Origin: Solanum dulcamara
Lineage: Eukaryota > Streptophyta > Magnoliopsida > Solanales > Solanaceae
Direction: 5' to 3'
Length of the DNA: 64,000 bases
Assembly (NCBI RefSeq): GCF_947179165.1
Contig: NC_077243.1
Location: 36,220,001 to 36,284,000, forward strand
Part shown: positions 37,201 through 46,939 of the stretch, in pieces
Numbering within the stretch: position 1 is the stretch's first letter
How the letters are laid out: each line of letters begins with the position of its first letter
Made by a program: the position numbers and the translations under genes
The notes under the pieces: generated by a model
The model's input: the letters and a program-made list of their open reading frames with translations, nothing else
Databases searched by the model: none
Told to the model about the DNA's origin: nothing

Positions 37201-38459
37201 ATCCTGGGAATATATTGGAGGGTATGCTCCTGAATTTGTGTTTCCTCACCAGTGAAAATGGCTTGGAAGTGATCACATGCAGCTTTGGCTATGTTTTCTT
37301 CACCTTGTACCCAATTATCATCCTCATTCTGGATCTTATGGATGTATAATTTCCTCCTCCTTCCTCTTATCAAGGCATGAAAATACTTGGAATTCACATC
37401 ACCCTCTTTGAACCAATGCAACTGAGTTTTTTGCTTTAGCATGGATTCCTCCAGTTTCAGGTATTTTATATACTCTCCATTGATGGCATGGAGCTTTGTT
37501 CTGTTCTCTTCAGAATTACTGGAGATCAGCTCTTCCTCTGCATGTCTAGTCTTGTCTTCATATTCTTTAATGTTGGCATATATATCACCAAATTGCAATC
37601 TGGACCAAGTACTAAGAGTGGCTACCAACCTCTTGATTTTCTGATGGAAACACCACATTGGATTACCCTCCATGGTCCTGTTCCAACAATTACTAACAGT
37701 ATCCAAGAAAGATGGCTGTTCTATCCAGCAGTTAAGGAATTTGAAATATTTGGTGTGTTGGTGGTTTTGATCAGTCATCTCCAGCAGTAAAGGGCAGTGA
37801 TCTGAACCCACAGAGGGTAGATGAGTAATGGTAGTCTGAGGCATCATCTCTAGCCACTTATCATTGACCATTCCTCTGTCAAGTCTCTTCCAGATTCTGA
37901 AAATTATACCCCTTTGATTAGACCAAGTGTATCTCTGACCACAAAACCCAAGATCTTGTAGTCCACAGGCTTCTATGATGCTGATGAACTCAAGGCTCTT
38001 TTTCATATTGTAAGTGACACCTCCCAACTTTTCTTGAGGGTCTGTGATAACATTGAAATCACCTTATGTGCACCATGGAAGGGAGGTGGCTGACTATTGT
38101 AGCATGCTATCCCACAGAGATCTTCTGAGATGATCTTTGCATTTTACATATACAAAGGTAACTATGAACTGATTTGGATTCATTACATGATTAAATTCAC
38201 AAGTAATCAACTGCTCCTCATTTTCCAATATCCTGCAGTCTACATCCTTAGTCTAAAAAAGCCAAATCTTACCATTTGGATTACTAATAGCATGGTCCAT
38301 GTTGAGTTGATTTCTGAAGTACTGAATCTGAATGCTATCAGAAAAAGGCTCTAGGATGGCAATAATGGGAATTTAATGGATACTCTTAAGAGATTTAAGT
38401 CTTTCCATGGCTCCTTGGGTATTAATACCCCTCACATTCCAGCATAGTATACTAATCAT
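34300..38459 (-). pseudogene. LINE-B ORF2: APE endonuclease, RT, zf-RVT, RNase H
   Basis: About 1,390 codons starting at ATG 38459. The endonuclease shows CWNVRGIN, LEPF, GDFNVI and GSDHCPLL (38459-37790). The RT has MAKTYDRVSWS, GLNQGDPLSP, INHLSFADD (about 36410) and ITYLGCPLYIG. A zf-RVT segment has HIPFKCSFLLWRALRGKLPT with a CYCCHRAG motif (35400-35220). The RNase H has NTDGSAL, NNQSE, LEVDSK and TADALSK (34830-34440). It would nick the target and copy the LINE RNA. Damage includes stops near 38370, 38255, 38098, 38064, 36768 and 34504 and a frameshift between 35766 and 35721, so this copy is inactive. LINE-A ORF2 ends with the same FRR-x4-KRI-x-PP pattern, which fixes the stop. Confidence 0.88.
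38456..38459 (-). promoter_or_regulatory. ATGA overlap between ORF1 stop and ORF2 start (LINE-B)
   Basis: On the minus strand the ORF2 ATG (38459-38457) overlaps the ORF1 TGA (38458-38456). Such overlaps permit termination-reinitiation. LINE-A has TTGA at the equivalent place (20961-20958), where only the A of the ATG is changed. Coupled translation is inferred, not shown. Confidence 0.75.
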
Positions 38460-41400
38460 TGAGAGTTTTTGGAAGTGAACAGCCTAGTGTGAGGTCTGCT
38501 TGTGTGGGCAGAAATAGTTGGACTGATGGGTTTATTACTGTGACTGGTTCTATGAATTCCTCTAGGGGACAAACCTTGGAAGTTAGCTATTTGTTGAATC
38601 TCATCATCATACTCATTTGTGTAGGATGTACCTAAGGGTCTGTTTAAGTGTTCACTGGCATCCTCCTCCTCATCTAGATCCTTCAAGGGTTGGTCCTCAT
38701 AGTCACCCTCATCTTCAGACTCAATAACTGCATATTCATCCAGGTCAGGAGGGACTTCTATATTAGTATTAGTATTGAGGGTGCATTTGGGGAGAGATTG
38801 TGTGTGTTGTTCTGCAGTTCTGCTTGCAGGATGTTGAGGAGGTGTGTAGTTGTACTGAGTTTGCAAGGGTGTAATATCCATCCCCACTTGGTCATCCTCC
38901 AGCACAAATTGTTGGCATCCAAGGTTAGGATGTTGTTCTTTCACATTGTCTACTACCAGAGGAATTTGTTCCTCGTGAGACAAATTCCTTTCTTCTATTC
39001 TTTTTTTTAATGCATCCCTTCTCCTTTTGCTCAGTTTATTCTTTTTTCCATTAGACCCTGTGACACTAGTGCTTGCTACAGACCCTAGTTCTTTGGCCAT
39101 AGAACCCAGTGGAGTGGTATGACTGGTAGTGTCAAGTTTTCCATCTGTGTTGTCATTAGGCTGAGTAATTGTAGGAAGATCCATGTTATGAAGTGTAGGG
39201 GTTGAGTCTTCTCCCTGAAAATGCAGGTTGTGTATTTGAATTGGGACTTGATAGTACCCTTGTTGCTGCTGCATATCAATATCCCTTCTGTCAACATGCA
39301 TTGCATTGTTCTTCAAGATAATACCTGCTCTTTCCTCCAAGGATTCCTTTGAGTTAACAGGTGCAACTTCTTCCAAGATTTGCAAATTTGTAGACTGAGT
39401 AGGAGTTGTAATGTTGCCCATTTCTAGATTGAAAGTGGGAGAAGCTGTAGGTCCCAGTTCATGCAACTCTGTGGCCCTATTTTGCACATTCTTTTCATTT
39501 AATTTAGCAGCTAAAAAAATATATGAAGTGGTAGTAGGAGCTCTAGAGTCACTCCTAGGGTCAACCATACGGTTCTCATGCAAAATATGAGACATAACCC
39601 CCCCTCTGGGTACCCCATCCTACAAGTTAATTGGCTTCTCCTGAAACCCACCATCCTCACCTCCATTAACTACTTCAGCAGCAACAATTAAAACATTCAA
39701 TACATTACGACTACAGGGGGAGCCATGGGGGATTAGGTGCATTGAGTCAATACCTGGTCAATGCTTGCTCTGTACAGTTTGAATTGCACTGGTCGTAGTG
39801 ACAGTATTACCATCAATACCTATAGTTCTGACTTGAGTGGGTTTATATACCTGTTGAGTGTTACCTTGTATCTTTTGGGTGTTTTGTACTGTTTGGGTCT
39901 TCCCTTTGAATTTTCTTCTCTTTTGGGTTTGCCATTGGTTGTTTGGGACTTGATTCCTGTTCTGGTTGTTTGAGTGTTCCTGTACTTTGTTTCTTCCTCC
40001 TTGAGTTGTGGTGGTTGTTTCTTGTATCGGTACCTGTTGTCTGATACTTACAACATTAGTTAAAACAGTCGGAGAAGAGATCATACCTGTGTTTTTTGTC
40101 GACTCATCTTTGTTTGGCTCTTCTTCCTTATTTTTGGCCTTATTACGTTCTGCATCTCTTCTGCTGACTGGGCAGGCTAGAGGAGTATGACCCTGGTGTT
40201 TGCAATAAGTACAATAAAGTGGTATATCCTTATATTCGATATCCTGCCATCTACCTTCCCCATTTGGATTATCATTTTCATCAAAGCCAATCCATACACT
40301 TTGGATTCTAGGCTTGGTGATGTCCATTTGGACTTTTACTTTCGCTACGCTCCCCCTCATCTTTTGCATGAAGTCCATGTCCAAGTGCAACACTTGTCCC
40401 ACGTCCTCTAGCAAAATCGTAACAAATTCTTTATAGAAATAATGCCATGGGAGCTCTGGGAGGATAACCCAAACTGGGAGAATGGAGGTTTCATAATTTG
40501 GATCGAAAGTAGGGGTACAAACTTGAAACCTCATAAAGACACCTTCAATGTACATTCGCTTGCTATCTAACACAGTAGCTCTATCGTGTTCGTTGTCCAG
40601 GTCTATGTATATATGTCTAGAATTAAAGTGAGTAATCTTGACCTTGCCCCGAAGCTCTGTTTGGGTAATAAATTTCTTTCGAATTACCTCCATTTTGGGC
40701 ATTGGACTATAGAACTTGCGTATGAGAGTGTACTTACATGATTCAACCATTTTAATCATGTAGTCTTCTCTCTTAAACATAATAGCCGGACAACCTTGTT
40801 TCGTCACTCTTTTTGGAGTTGTAAGGTCAATTTTGGTTGTAGGCTCAGTTTGTGTAGCTCTTAGACGTGTGGCCATGGATTTCTTTGCTATAGGTGGTGG
40901 AGGATGATTAGTGTTGGTGGGTTGGTTGGTAGGGGACTTAGTCTTTGGGGGTAGCGCACTGGGGGTTAGGGTCACTACCGGATTTCTAGAATTTTTTGGG
41001 TCGTATTTTTGGAAATTAGAAGATATTGGAGGGAAGTATGAGATGAGAGGATGTTTGGTACTTTTAGGATTAGTTAAGGTGTTAGGATTGTCTGGGGTGG
41101 TGGTTTGTTCAGTCAAAACATTTTCGGGCACTAGAAGACTGTTTTCTACTCTATTGGCACAGGTTGGAAATTTGGAATTTGAGTTAGAGGTGTCTAAAAC
41201 TTGTGTGGTTTGGTTTAAAACGTTTGTACTGATACGGGGGTTAATAATACTTTGAGAATTTCTTTGGGCGTTCGCTGGAGGAGTGATTCCGGTGATTTTT
41301 ACGTTAGGTTCAACACTAGTATTGACATTTGAAGTGTCGGGGGAGTCTTTTTTTGAATGTAAATTATCCTGATGATTACTGTGATGGTGCGAAGTAATAT

Positions 41401-42409
41401 TCAAACTAGAAATATTTTTTCCGATCACCGGAGCTCCGGCGCCATCGCTGCCAGCGTTAGTATTCAAATTGGAAACCCTAATTGAGAAATTTGAATTGAT
41501 AGGGATCATACCTGATGGGGCTTTTTGTGTTTCTGGACTCCTCTCTTCAAGATGAATAGGTTGGCATTGCCAATTTTGGAATTGGAGCTTTGCTGCTGCG
41601 CCGCCTCCTGCAGGTGGGATAGGAACCCTAATTTCCAAATTCGAGGATCTAGGTGTTGTGGCTGAGGGGGATTTTTTGTTCATTGTGTTCGTTGTAAGAT
41701 CGTCTACCAAACCCCCAAAACAATTTGTATTTTCGCCACCATACACAGCGGCGCCGCCACAGTCAGAAATCGCTTCACCGCCGGAATTCTTCAAATTGAT
41801 ATTCGACGAGTTTGGCTTTGTGTATGGTGGAGATTTTTGGATGGTTGTATTCGTATTGACCTCCTCTACAAGGTGGCATTGGTCTTGGAGTTCGAATGTC
41901 GCCGGAATGCCGTCGTCGGAATTCAACAGTGTGTCGCTGGCGACGCCGTCACCCATTGGAGCTGGGCTTTTAGTATGAGGTGTGCCTGGAGGTGCACTAC
42001 CAACCCCAGGTGGTGCGCCACCTCGAATTACATCGGAGGCCGTCCAATTTGCAGTTCGAGTGGCCGGCAATTCGCCGGAATTCCGTCTTACAGTCGCCTC
42101 TAGATTTCTCTCAATTTCCACGGTGAAATCCTTTGGATTTTTGATATGATGTGGCTGGGATGTTGTTCTAACATCCCCAATTGATGGTTTATCAATACAA
42201 ATTACAGAAGTTGAGCTAGAATTGGTTCCTCGATCAGTGGCAGAATGTTGAACAGTGATCGCTGCTGTTTTTTGAACATTCCCGAAGCTTCGGATGTTCG
42301 ATTGAGACGATTCCTGTTGTGTTCGATTCGTCTCGTCGATACCTACGACTCTGTCTTTTGAACGAAATTTTTGGAGATCCAGAGGTGGATCCGGCTCCCT
42401 GGTAGCCAT
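38456..42409 (-). pseudogene. LINE-B ORF1: long DUF4283/CCHC protein (two in-frame stops)
   Basis: One reading frame of 1,318 codons runs from ATG 42409 to TGA 38458-38456, broken only by a TGA at 39760-39758 and a TAG near 39620. The N-terminal ~530 residues are low-complexity, rich in Ser, Asn, Thr and Gly-Ala-Pro blocks. A DUF4283-like region follows (about residues 535-700; PAIMFKREDY, LRGKVKITHFNSRHIYIDLD, LPELPWHY). Next is a CX2CX4HX4C knuckle (CTYCKHQGHTPLAC, about 40213-40172), then a Q/N-rich linker and an acidic C-terminus (YAVIESEDEGDYEDQ). It probably binds LINE RNA. The stop overlaps the ORF2 start as ATGA. The length is well above the usual plant LINE ORF1. Confidence 0.85.
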
Positions 42410-42494
42410 AAGCTAAAAACTAGTCTTCTTTGAGAGCTTTTTTTCTAGTGAGATGTTAGAGAGAGAAAATAGTTGAGGAAAATGAATTGCGATG
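42410..42494 (-). promoter_or_regulatory. LINE-B 5' UTR (85 nt)
   Basis: The stretch between the target duplication and the ORF1 ATG is pyrimidine-rich in sense (ttttctctctctaac). It would hold the internal promoter of a complete LINE. It is very short, so promoter elements may extend into ORF1. No TATA box is evident. Confidence 0.5.
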
Positions 42495-42509
42495 ATGATT
42501 ACCTCCTTT
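42495..42509. repeat. LINE-B target-site duplication, right copy
   Basis: Exact second copy of the 15-bp sequence atgattacctccttt (left copy at 30485-30499). After it the beta LTR resumes with cattttta. Confidence 0.9.
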
Positions 42510-44504
42510 CATTTTTATATTATTCATTACCTTATGTATGCGATGTATGCTAAGATGAATTATGGTTGGGTTTCATCGCATCCCGATCTCCGCATTACGA
42601 CTAGGCCCTAGGTCAGGTCATGACAAGCATCAAATTATGTCAGTACATGAAATATAATAAAATTGAATTAAAATCTTGAACTGAACTAAATACTCATACC
42701 TAATGGAGGACTGAAATATCTTGACTGAAAGTAAAATAATGCAAGCGTAATGAAAAAACCTCAAATCTTTATAACTAAAAAATATGCAGCAATCTTGAAT
42801 ACTGAAAATAATATAACTTCACTTTTTTTAGGGAGTTTCTCTAACTTTTGATGATACAACGTACTACTCACATTATCATAACCATCCATTACCTTTCTAG
42901 GATAAGGGATGCAAACTCAACTCATGGATCCATGTAAAAATCCCTCAGTGAGGCTGGTGAAGAGTCACCCGAATCAACAACACAATACTATCCTACGCTA
43001 ACTACATTGTTTATGAGGTTTGAGTTATCAAAATTCTTACCTAAATTTGTGCAATATTACTCCCAAAATATGCAATAATGCTCATATATACAATAAAATC
43101 TCTATGAGTACATACTTAAAATACTCCTCTGAAGTGACAATGAACTTTACTTTAATTGACAGAAAACTCTTTCTCAACTCTTTATACTTTCTTTAAACTA
43201 GATATGCTTTTTCTCAATACAAATACTATGTTTGGAACTACTCAATATCTCTTAAGATTCATCCTCAATAGTAATACATAATAATTTGACTCACTTGAGC
43301 TCTGAAAATTATGAATAATGAATAGTAATGCAAAAACCTCAAAATTAAGTAAAGTACCTGGGACACTCATGTTAACTTAAAACTCTTCTTTTACTCGTGG
43401 TTTTGAAATACATTTACTTTCACTAAAAATAATGCATCTTGTGTAGAAATGCAAAACCTTCAACAACTCAATAGGGTTCATGTAAAAAATAAGCATGAAA
43501 AACAATCAATAACTAGAATCATAAGCTCAACAATAGATAATCAAATTCAATAACAAGGAAACATAGAAACTCAAATTTCAATAAAAAGATTGGATTAAAA
43601 ACCCTAGGATAAACTATTAATGATGAAATTTTGATGTAGAGAGTGAGAACGAACTAAGTCCAAAACTATGATTAGCCTTACATACTTGGAAGAATGAAGT
43701 TCTTGAAGAAGTTTTGAAGAAGACGCTCGAAACCCTAGCTTTTCTCCTCTTAAATCTTACTCTAAGACTTGGGAGTGATTATGAGAGTAAATCAAAGGAG
43801 TAATACTAAAAAAATACCCTAAGTAGGCATAAAATCATCGGAGTTTAAGCTTAGAAAGGGTGGGAAAAGATCAAATTAGCCCGATTAAAGAACTGCAAAA
43901 GTCGTCTATGGGACCATCAACAGTCCTTAGAAACTTCTATGGGTCGTAGGAGCCAAATATTTACGGGACCAAATAATGGCCCGTAAGTACTTCTATCACC
44001 CGGAGTTTGGTCCGTAGGAATTGGACCCAACATATGCTCTCAGGACTTTTTCCACGATTTCAAAATATGGGTTGTAGACCCCATGTATGACCCATAGTTC
44101 AGTCGTAGGTACTGACTTCAAATTTTTTGTTATGGTAGACTCTGGTAAAACAGTCATAATTTTTACTCCAAACTCTAAATGAAGCAAACTTAAAGACTTG
44201 GATAGAAGAGTCATAGATCTTTAATTTGATAGGTTATGGGCCACCTAACTCTTTATATTCTAGGAGAAATAATCATTTGAATTTGACCCAAGTAAGATCT
44301 TATATCGAAATTCAATTGGTAAGGAAGCTTTCAATTAAACTTTTTGTTAGAGGAATCTTTTGACCTTATTTCATCTTCAAATCTATTTCCACACTAAAGA
44401 ATTCACCTTAACACCTATGCACAATTAAGAATCACCCAAAACGACCCTATACTTATATGAGGAATGCCTCGAGTCTTAGCTTAGAATTTTTTTTTGGTGC
44501 TACA

Positions 44505-44933
44505 CAATAGGCATGAAGTTCAACAAGGCATGTTGGGCTTCACATACTAAGGTAAAACATACTCATTTTCCCAGAACTACCCGAAAAATGCAAACTAAGG
44601 CAAAAATTCTATCAAAATTCAAGAATCATTAATAACCCACATCATGTAAATACTAACACAAGAACGTTATAAGAACAGTAATCCATAGCCTACCACAATA
44701 TTGATTGTACGCACCCCAAAAAATCTACAAATCTAGCGCCTTATCCTTTCGAGTTGCCTCTTATTGTTACCACAATAATGATTAAATGATCATAACATCA
44801 ATACAAAAGTTTTACACGCAATTCAAAATAATTGAAAATAGGTCCTAAACTGAGCTAAAAATGGTATTGAGGGACCCATGCGAGGAATCCTCAAATTAGC
44901 TCATCAAAAGGTCTCATTTATCTCAAGGATTCA
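44505..44933. other. Unclassified DNA between the gamma and delta LTRs
   Basis: AT-rich sequence that was continuous with 11755-12344 before the gamma insertion. I see no ORF, RNA gene or recognisable repeat. It ends with attca immediately before the delta LTR start. Confidence 0.4.
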
Positions 44934-46936
44934 TGTAAGACCCCATAAGTCAAAAATTCAAAATGAAGGAAAACATTGGGGAATGTTGTAGGAGTGACTC
45001 GCAAGGCTTATGTTGGAAAAACAAATTGATTAAGTAAAGGAACGAGTCTACGAGTTATGGTTACGACTTATAAAAGGTAACAAAAATTAATTGAGTGAAG
45101 GAACAAGTCCACAAGTCAAGGTTATGACTCATAGAAAGTAAGGCAAGTTATAGAAATGACTTGTTAAGGAGCTTCAAAACTCAGGTTCTGCAATTAGTCT
45201 AAGACCCTGCAGAGCGACTCGAGTCTACGACCCATAAGCGAGTTGATAACTCATATGAATGAGTCATAAAGAAACCGCAGAGACTCAATCCTCAGGGTTT
45301 TCTAAGATCCTGTAGGACGATTGCCTTTTATGAATCTTAGAAGGGCCTACAATTCATAAGGAGCATTCGTAGAGTCAGTTCTGGCAAGTTTTAAGAAGGA
45401 ATTTTAGTCTTTTCCCATGTTTTATCTGTATAGTATGGTCGTTTTAGGAATAGTCTACCCTATGTAATGACCCTAAGCCTTCCTAAACCCCTCATTCTCA
45501 CATTAACTCCCCTACATAAAACTCTTTCCACTTAAGATTTATCTCAAGGCTTCCTCCTTCACCAAGCTGATTTCTAGGGTTTCTCAAGATCAAGTTCTCC
45601 TTTCAATCTCAAGTTAAATCTATCCAGGTATGTGGGTATTTATCCATGGGGCCCAAAACCCTTTCAAACTAAGTCTTTGATTTCAAGTAAAAATTTCTTA
45701 TGGGTTACCCTAATATCTCCTTACTAGCATGAATCATGATTTAGCCATTAATTATTGGTATATTTGATGCATTATGTTTTCAAATACATGGATTGATTGA
45801 TTACAAGTACTTTATCTACTTAGTTCTTAAAGCTTCTTGAGATTCATGGTGGGTTTTTAAATCATGATTTTAATTGATAAATTTCATGGTGCTTATGCAT
45901 GATTTTATTTGAATACATGTATGAAAGTTTAATTGACTTGAACCCAGCTAGTTTGACTCTATTTTCATTAAAGAAAAATTTGAAGGTTATGGACTCCATT
46001 AAATGTTTATGAAAGCTAGTGATCATGATTATATGAATCTTTTCAATGAAAGCATGAATGTTGGTGAGAGGTTTCCTCACCCAATTTATTAATTCTTTAG
46101 GTGATATGGATAATTCTTGTATACTTGAATCACTAAAGGTTTTAATGAGCTATTCTACCGAATGATGATTTGATATCTCATAGTATATGTATATGTATGT
46201 TTATGTTACTAAGATATGCTATTCTGTGGGATTTGTCTTAGCACCAAATGAGGCTTGAGATGGGATTCGATAATGGAATCCTAGTAGCAACCTCTAGTTT
46301 TTTGAACTATGTGCCAATATAGGAGCCCTTGTAGGTTAGGCTAGTGGATCTATAGATGGACATAGAATGTTAAAGAAATGAATGTTGATGGAGTTTTACT
46401 TGGAAAGTAGTATCCCCTTCCAATGTAATGGGTTACGTTGGATTCCCTATTCTCGCTCATATGGTCTTACTGCCGGTTAAGGTCATCTTCTGACAAATGT
46501 ATGTTTCAAATGCTCTTTACTTGATTACTCATGCATTCATTCACTCAAGTATTTTACCTTATAAATGTCTTAATGTTTCCATCATGTTGCATGCCTAAAT
46601 ACTTAGTACATTCAAAGTACTAAGGCATACTTTTGACTACATGTTATCACCATGTTAAGACTAGTGTTCCTCCTTGACCTCCTTTACGTGGCTAGTTGAG
46701 ATTTCGCTTGAAGGCTAATTTTGGTGAGTTCCCATGATTCAGGACTGTACTTCTTTATCTTTATAGCTTATGATATGTGGAGACCTTTAGACATTTATTA
46801 TGAACTTTCATTCTATTTTGCTGAGGGTGAGCAAGGGACATATCTTAGTACCCACCAATTCTATGATTTAGAGGTAATGTTGGACATATGTAAGTCAAAT
46901 CTTGACTAATATGGTTCTTACTACGATGTTTTCCTC
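44934..46936 (+). mobile_element. Delta LTR, plus strand, 3'-truncated
   Basis: It starts TGTAAGACCCC and parallels the delta 3' LTR at 61174-63295 through to the cttactacgatg phrase near 46918. It then stops about 150 bp before the LTR end. No PPT precedes it (the left flank is ctcaaggattca), so its left edge is an element 5' edge. It could be the original 5' LTR of the 54324-63295 element, separated from it by later rearrangement, but the flanking pentamers (attca left, gaaca at 63296) do not match. Confidence 0.75.
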
Positions 46937-46939
46937 ATT

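Larger units (their letters stand above)
30500..42494 (-). mobile_element. LINE-B: full-length L1-type LINE, ~12.0 kb
   Basis: A minus-strand element with a perfect 15-bp target duplication. It has a short 5' UTR (42494-42410), ORF1 (42409-38456), ORF2 (38459-34300) and a 3.8-kb 3' region (34299-30500), ending in an A tail seen as tttttttt at the left edge. As both ends are defined by the duplication, the length is not an artefact of flanking DNA. Plant LINEs are usually around 5-8 kb, so 12 kb is unusually long. The excess is in ORF1 and the 3' region. Few stops and one clear frameshift make it younger than LINE-A. Confidence 0.9.
12918..42625 (+). mobile_element. Family-beta LTR retrotransposon, shrunken interior, hosting two LINEs
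   Basis: The whole element is bounded by TGTAAGG (12918) and TCATGACA (42625) and flanked by identical agcat pentamers at 12913-12917 and 42626-42630. Two LTRs of about 3.0 kb (after removing the LINEs) flank a 2.2-kb interior (25445-27619). A tRNA-iMet-like PBS follows the 5' LTR and a PPT precedes the 3' LTR. The interior has gag zinc knuckles and a protease motif but no RT, RNase H or integrase. It is an internally deleted, non-autonomous gypsy derivative. The LTRs have visibly diverged, so the insertion is old. Confidence 0.9.
27620..42625 (+). mobile_element. Beta 3' LTR, split by LINE-B
   Basis: Arms are 27620-30499 and 42495-42625 (the latter including the target duplication), about 3.0 kb in total. 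It aligns with the 5' LTR along its whole length: the cgtagg-rich first third, the cttccttaccgattgag block near 28275, and the gggtaaacattgg segment near 29845. In this copy the LINE-A target region is uninterrupted (29920-29960), while in the 5' LTR the LINE-B target is uninterrupted (25310-25350). This confirms both insertions. Confidence 0.85.
12345..44504 (-). mobile_element. Inverted gamma solo LTR (~2.45 kb) split by the 29.7-kb beta element
   Basis: On the minus strand the LTR starts TGTAGCACC (ending at 44504) and finishes near CATGACG (12345, expected CATGACA). The two arms are 12345-12917 and 42631-44504. They join across the beta insertion exactly where the plus-strand gamma fragment is continuous (near 3410-3430). 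Flanking pentamers caaaa and caata differ at one base, consistent with an eroded target duplication. No internal region is attached, so it is best read as a solo LTR. Confidence 0.7.
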
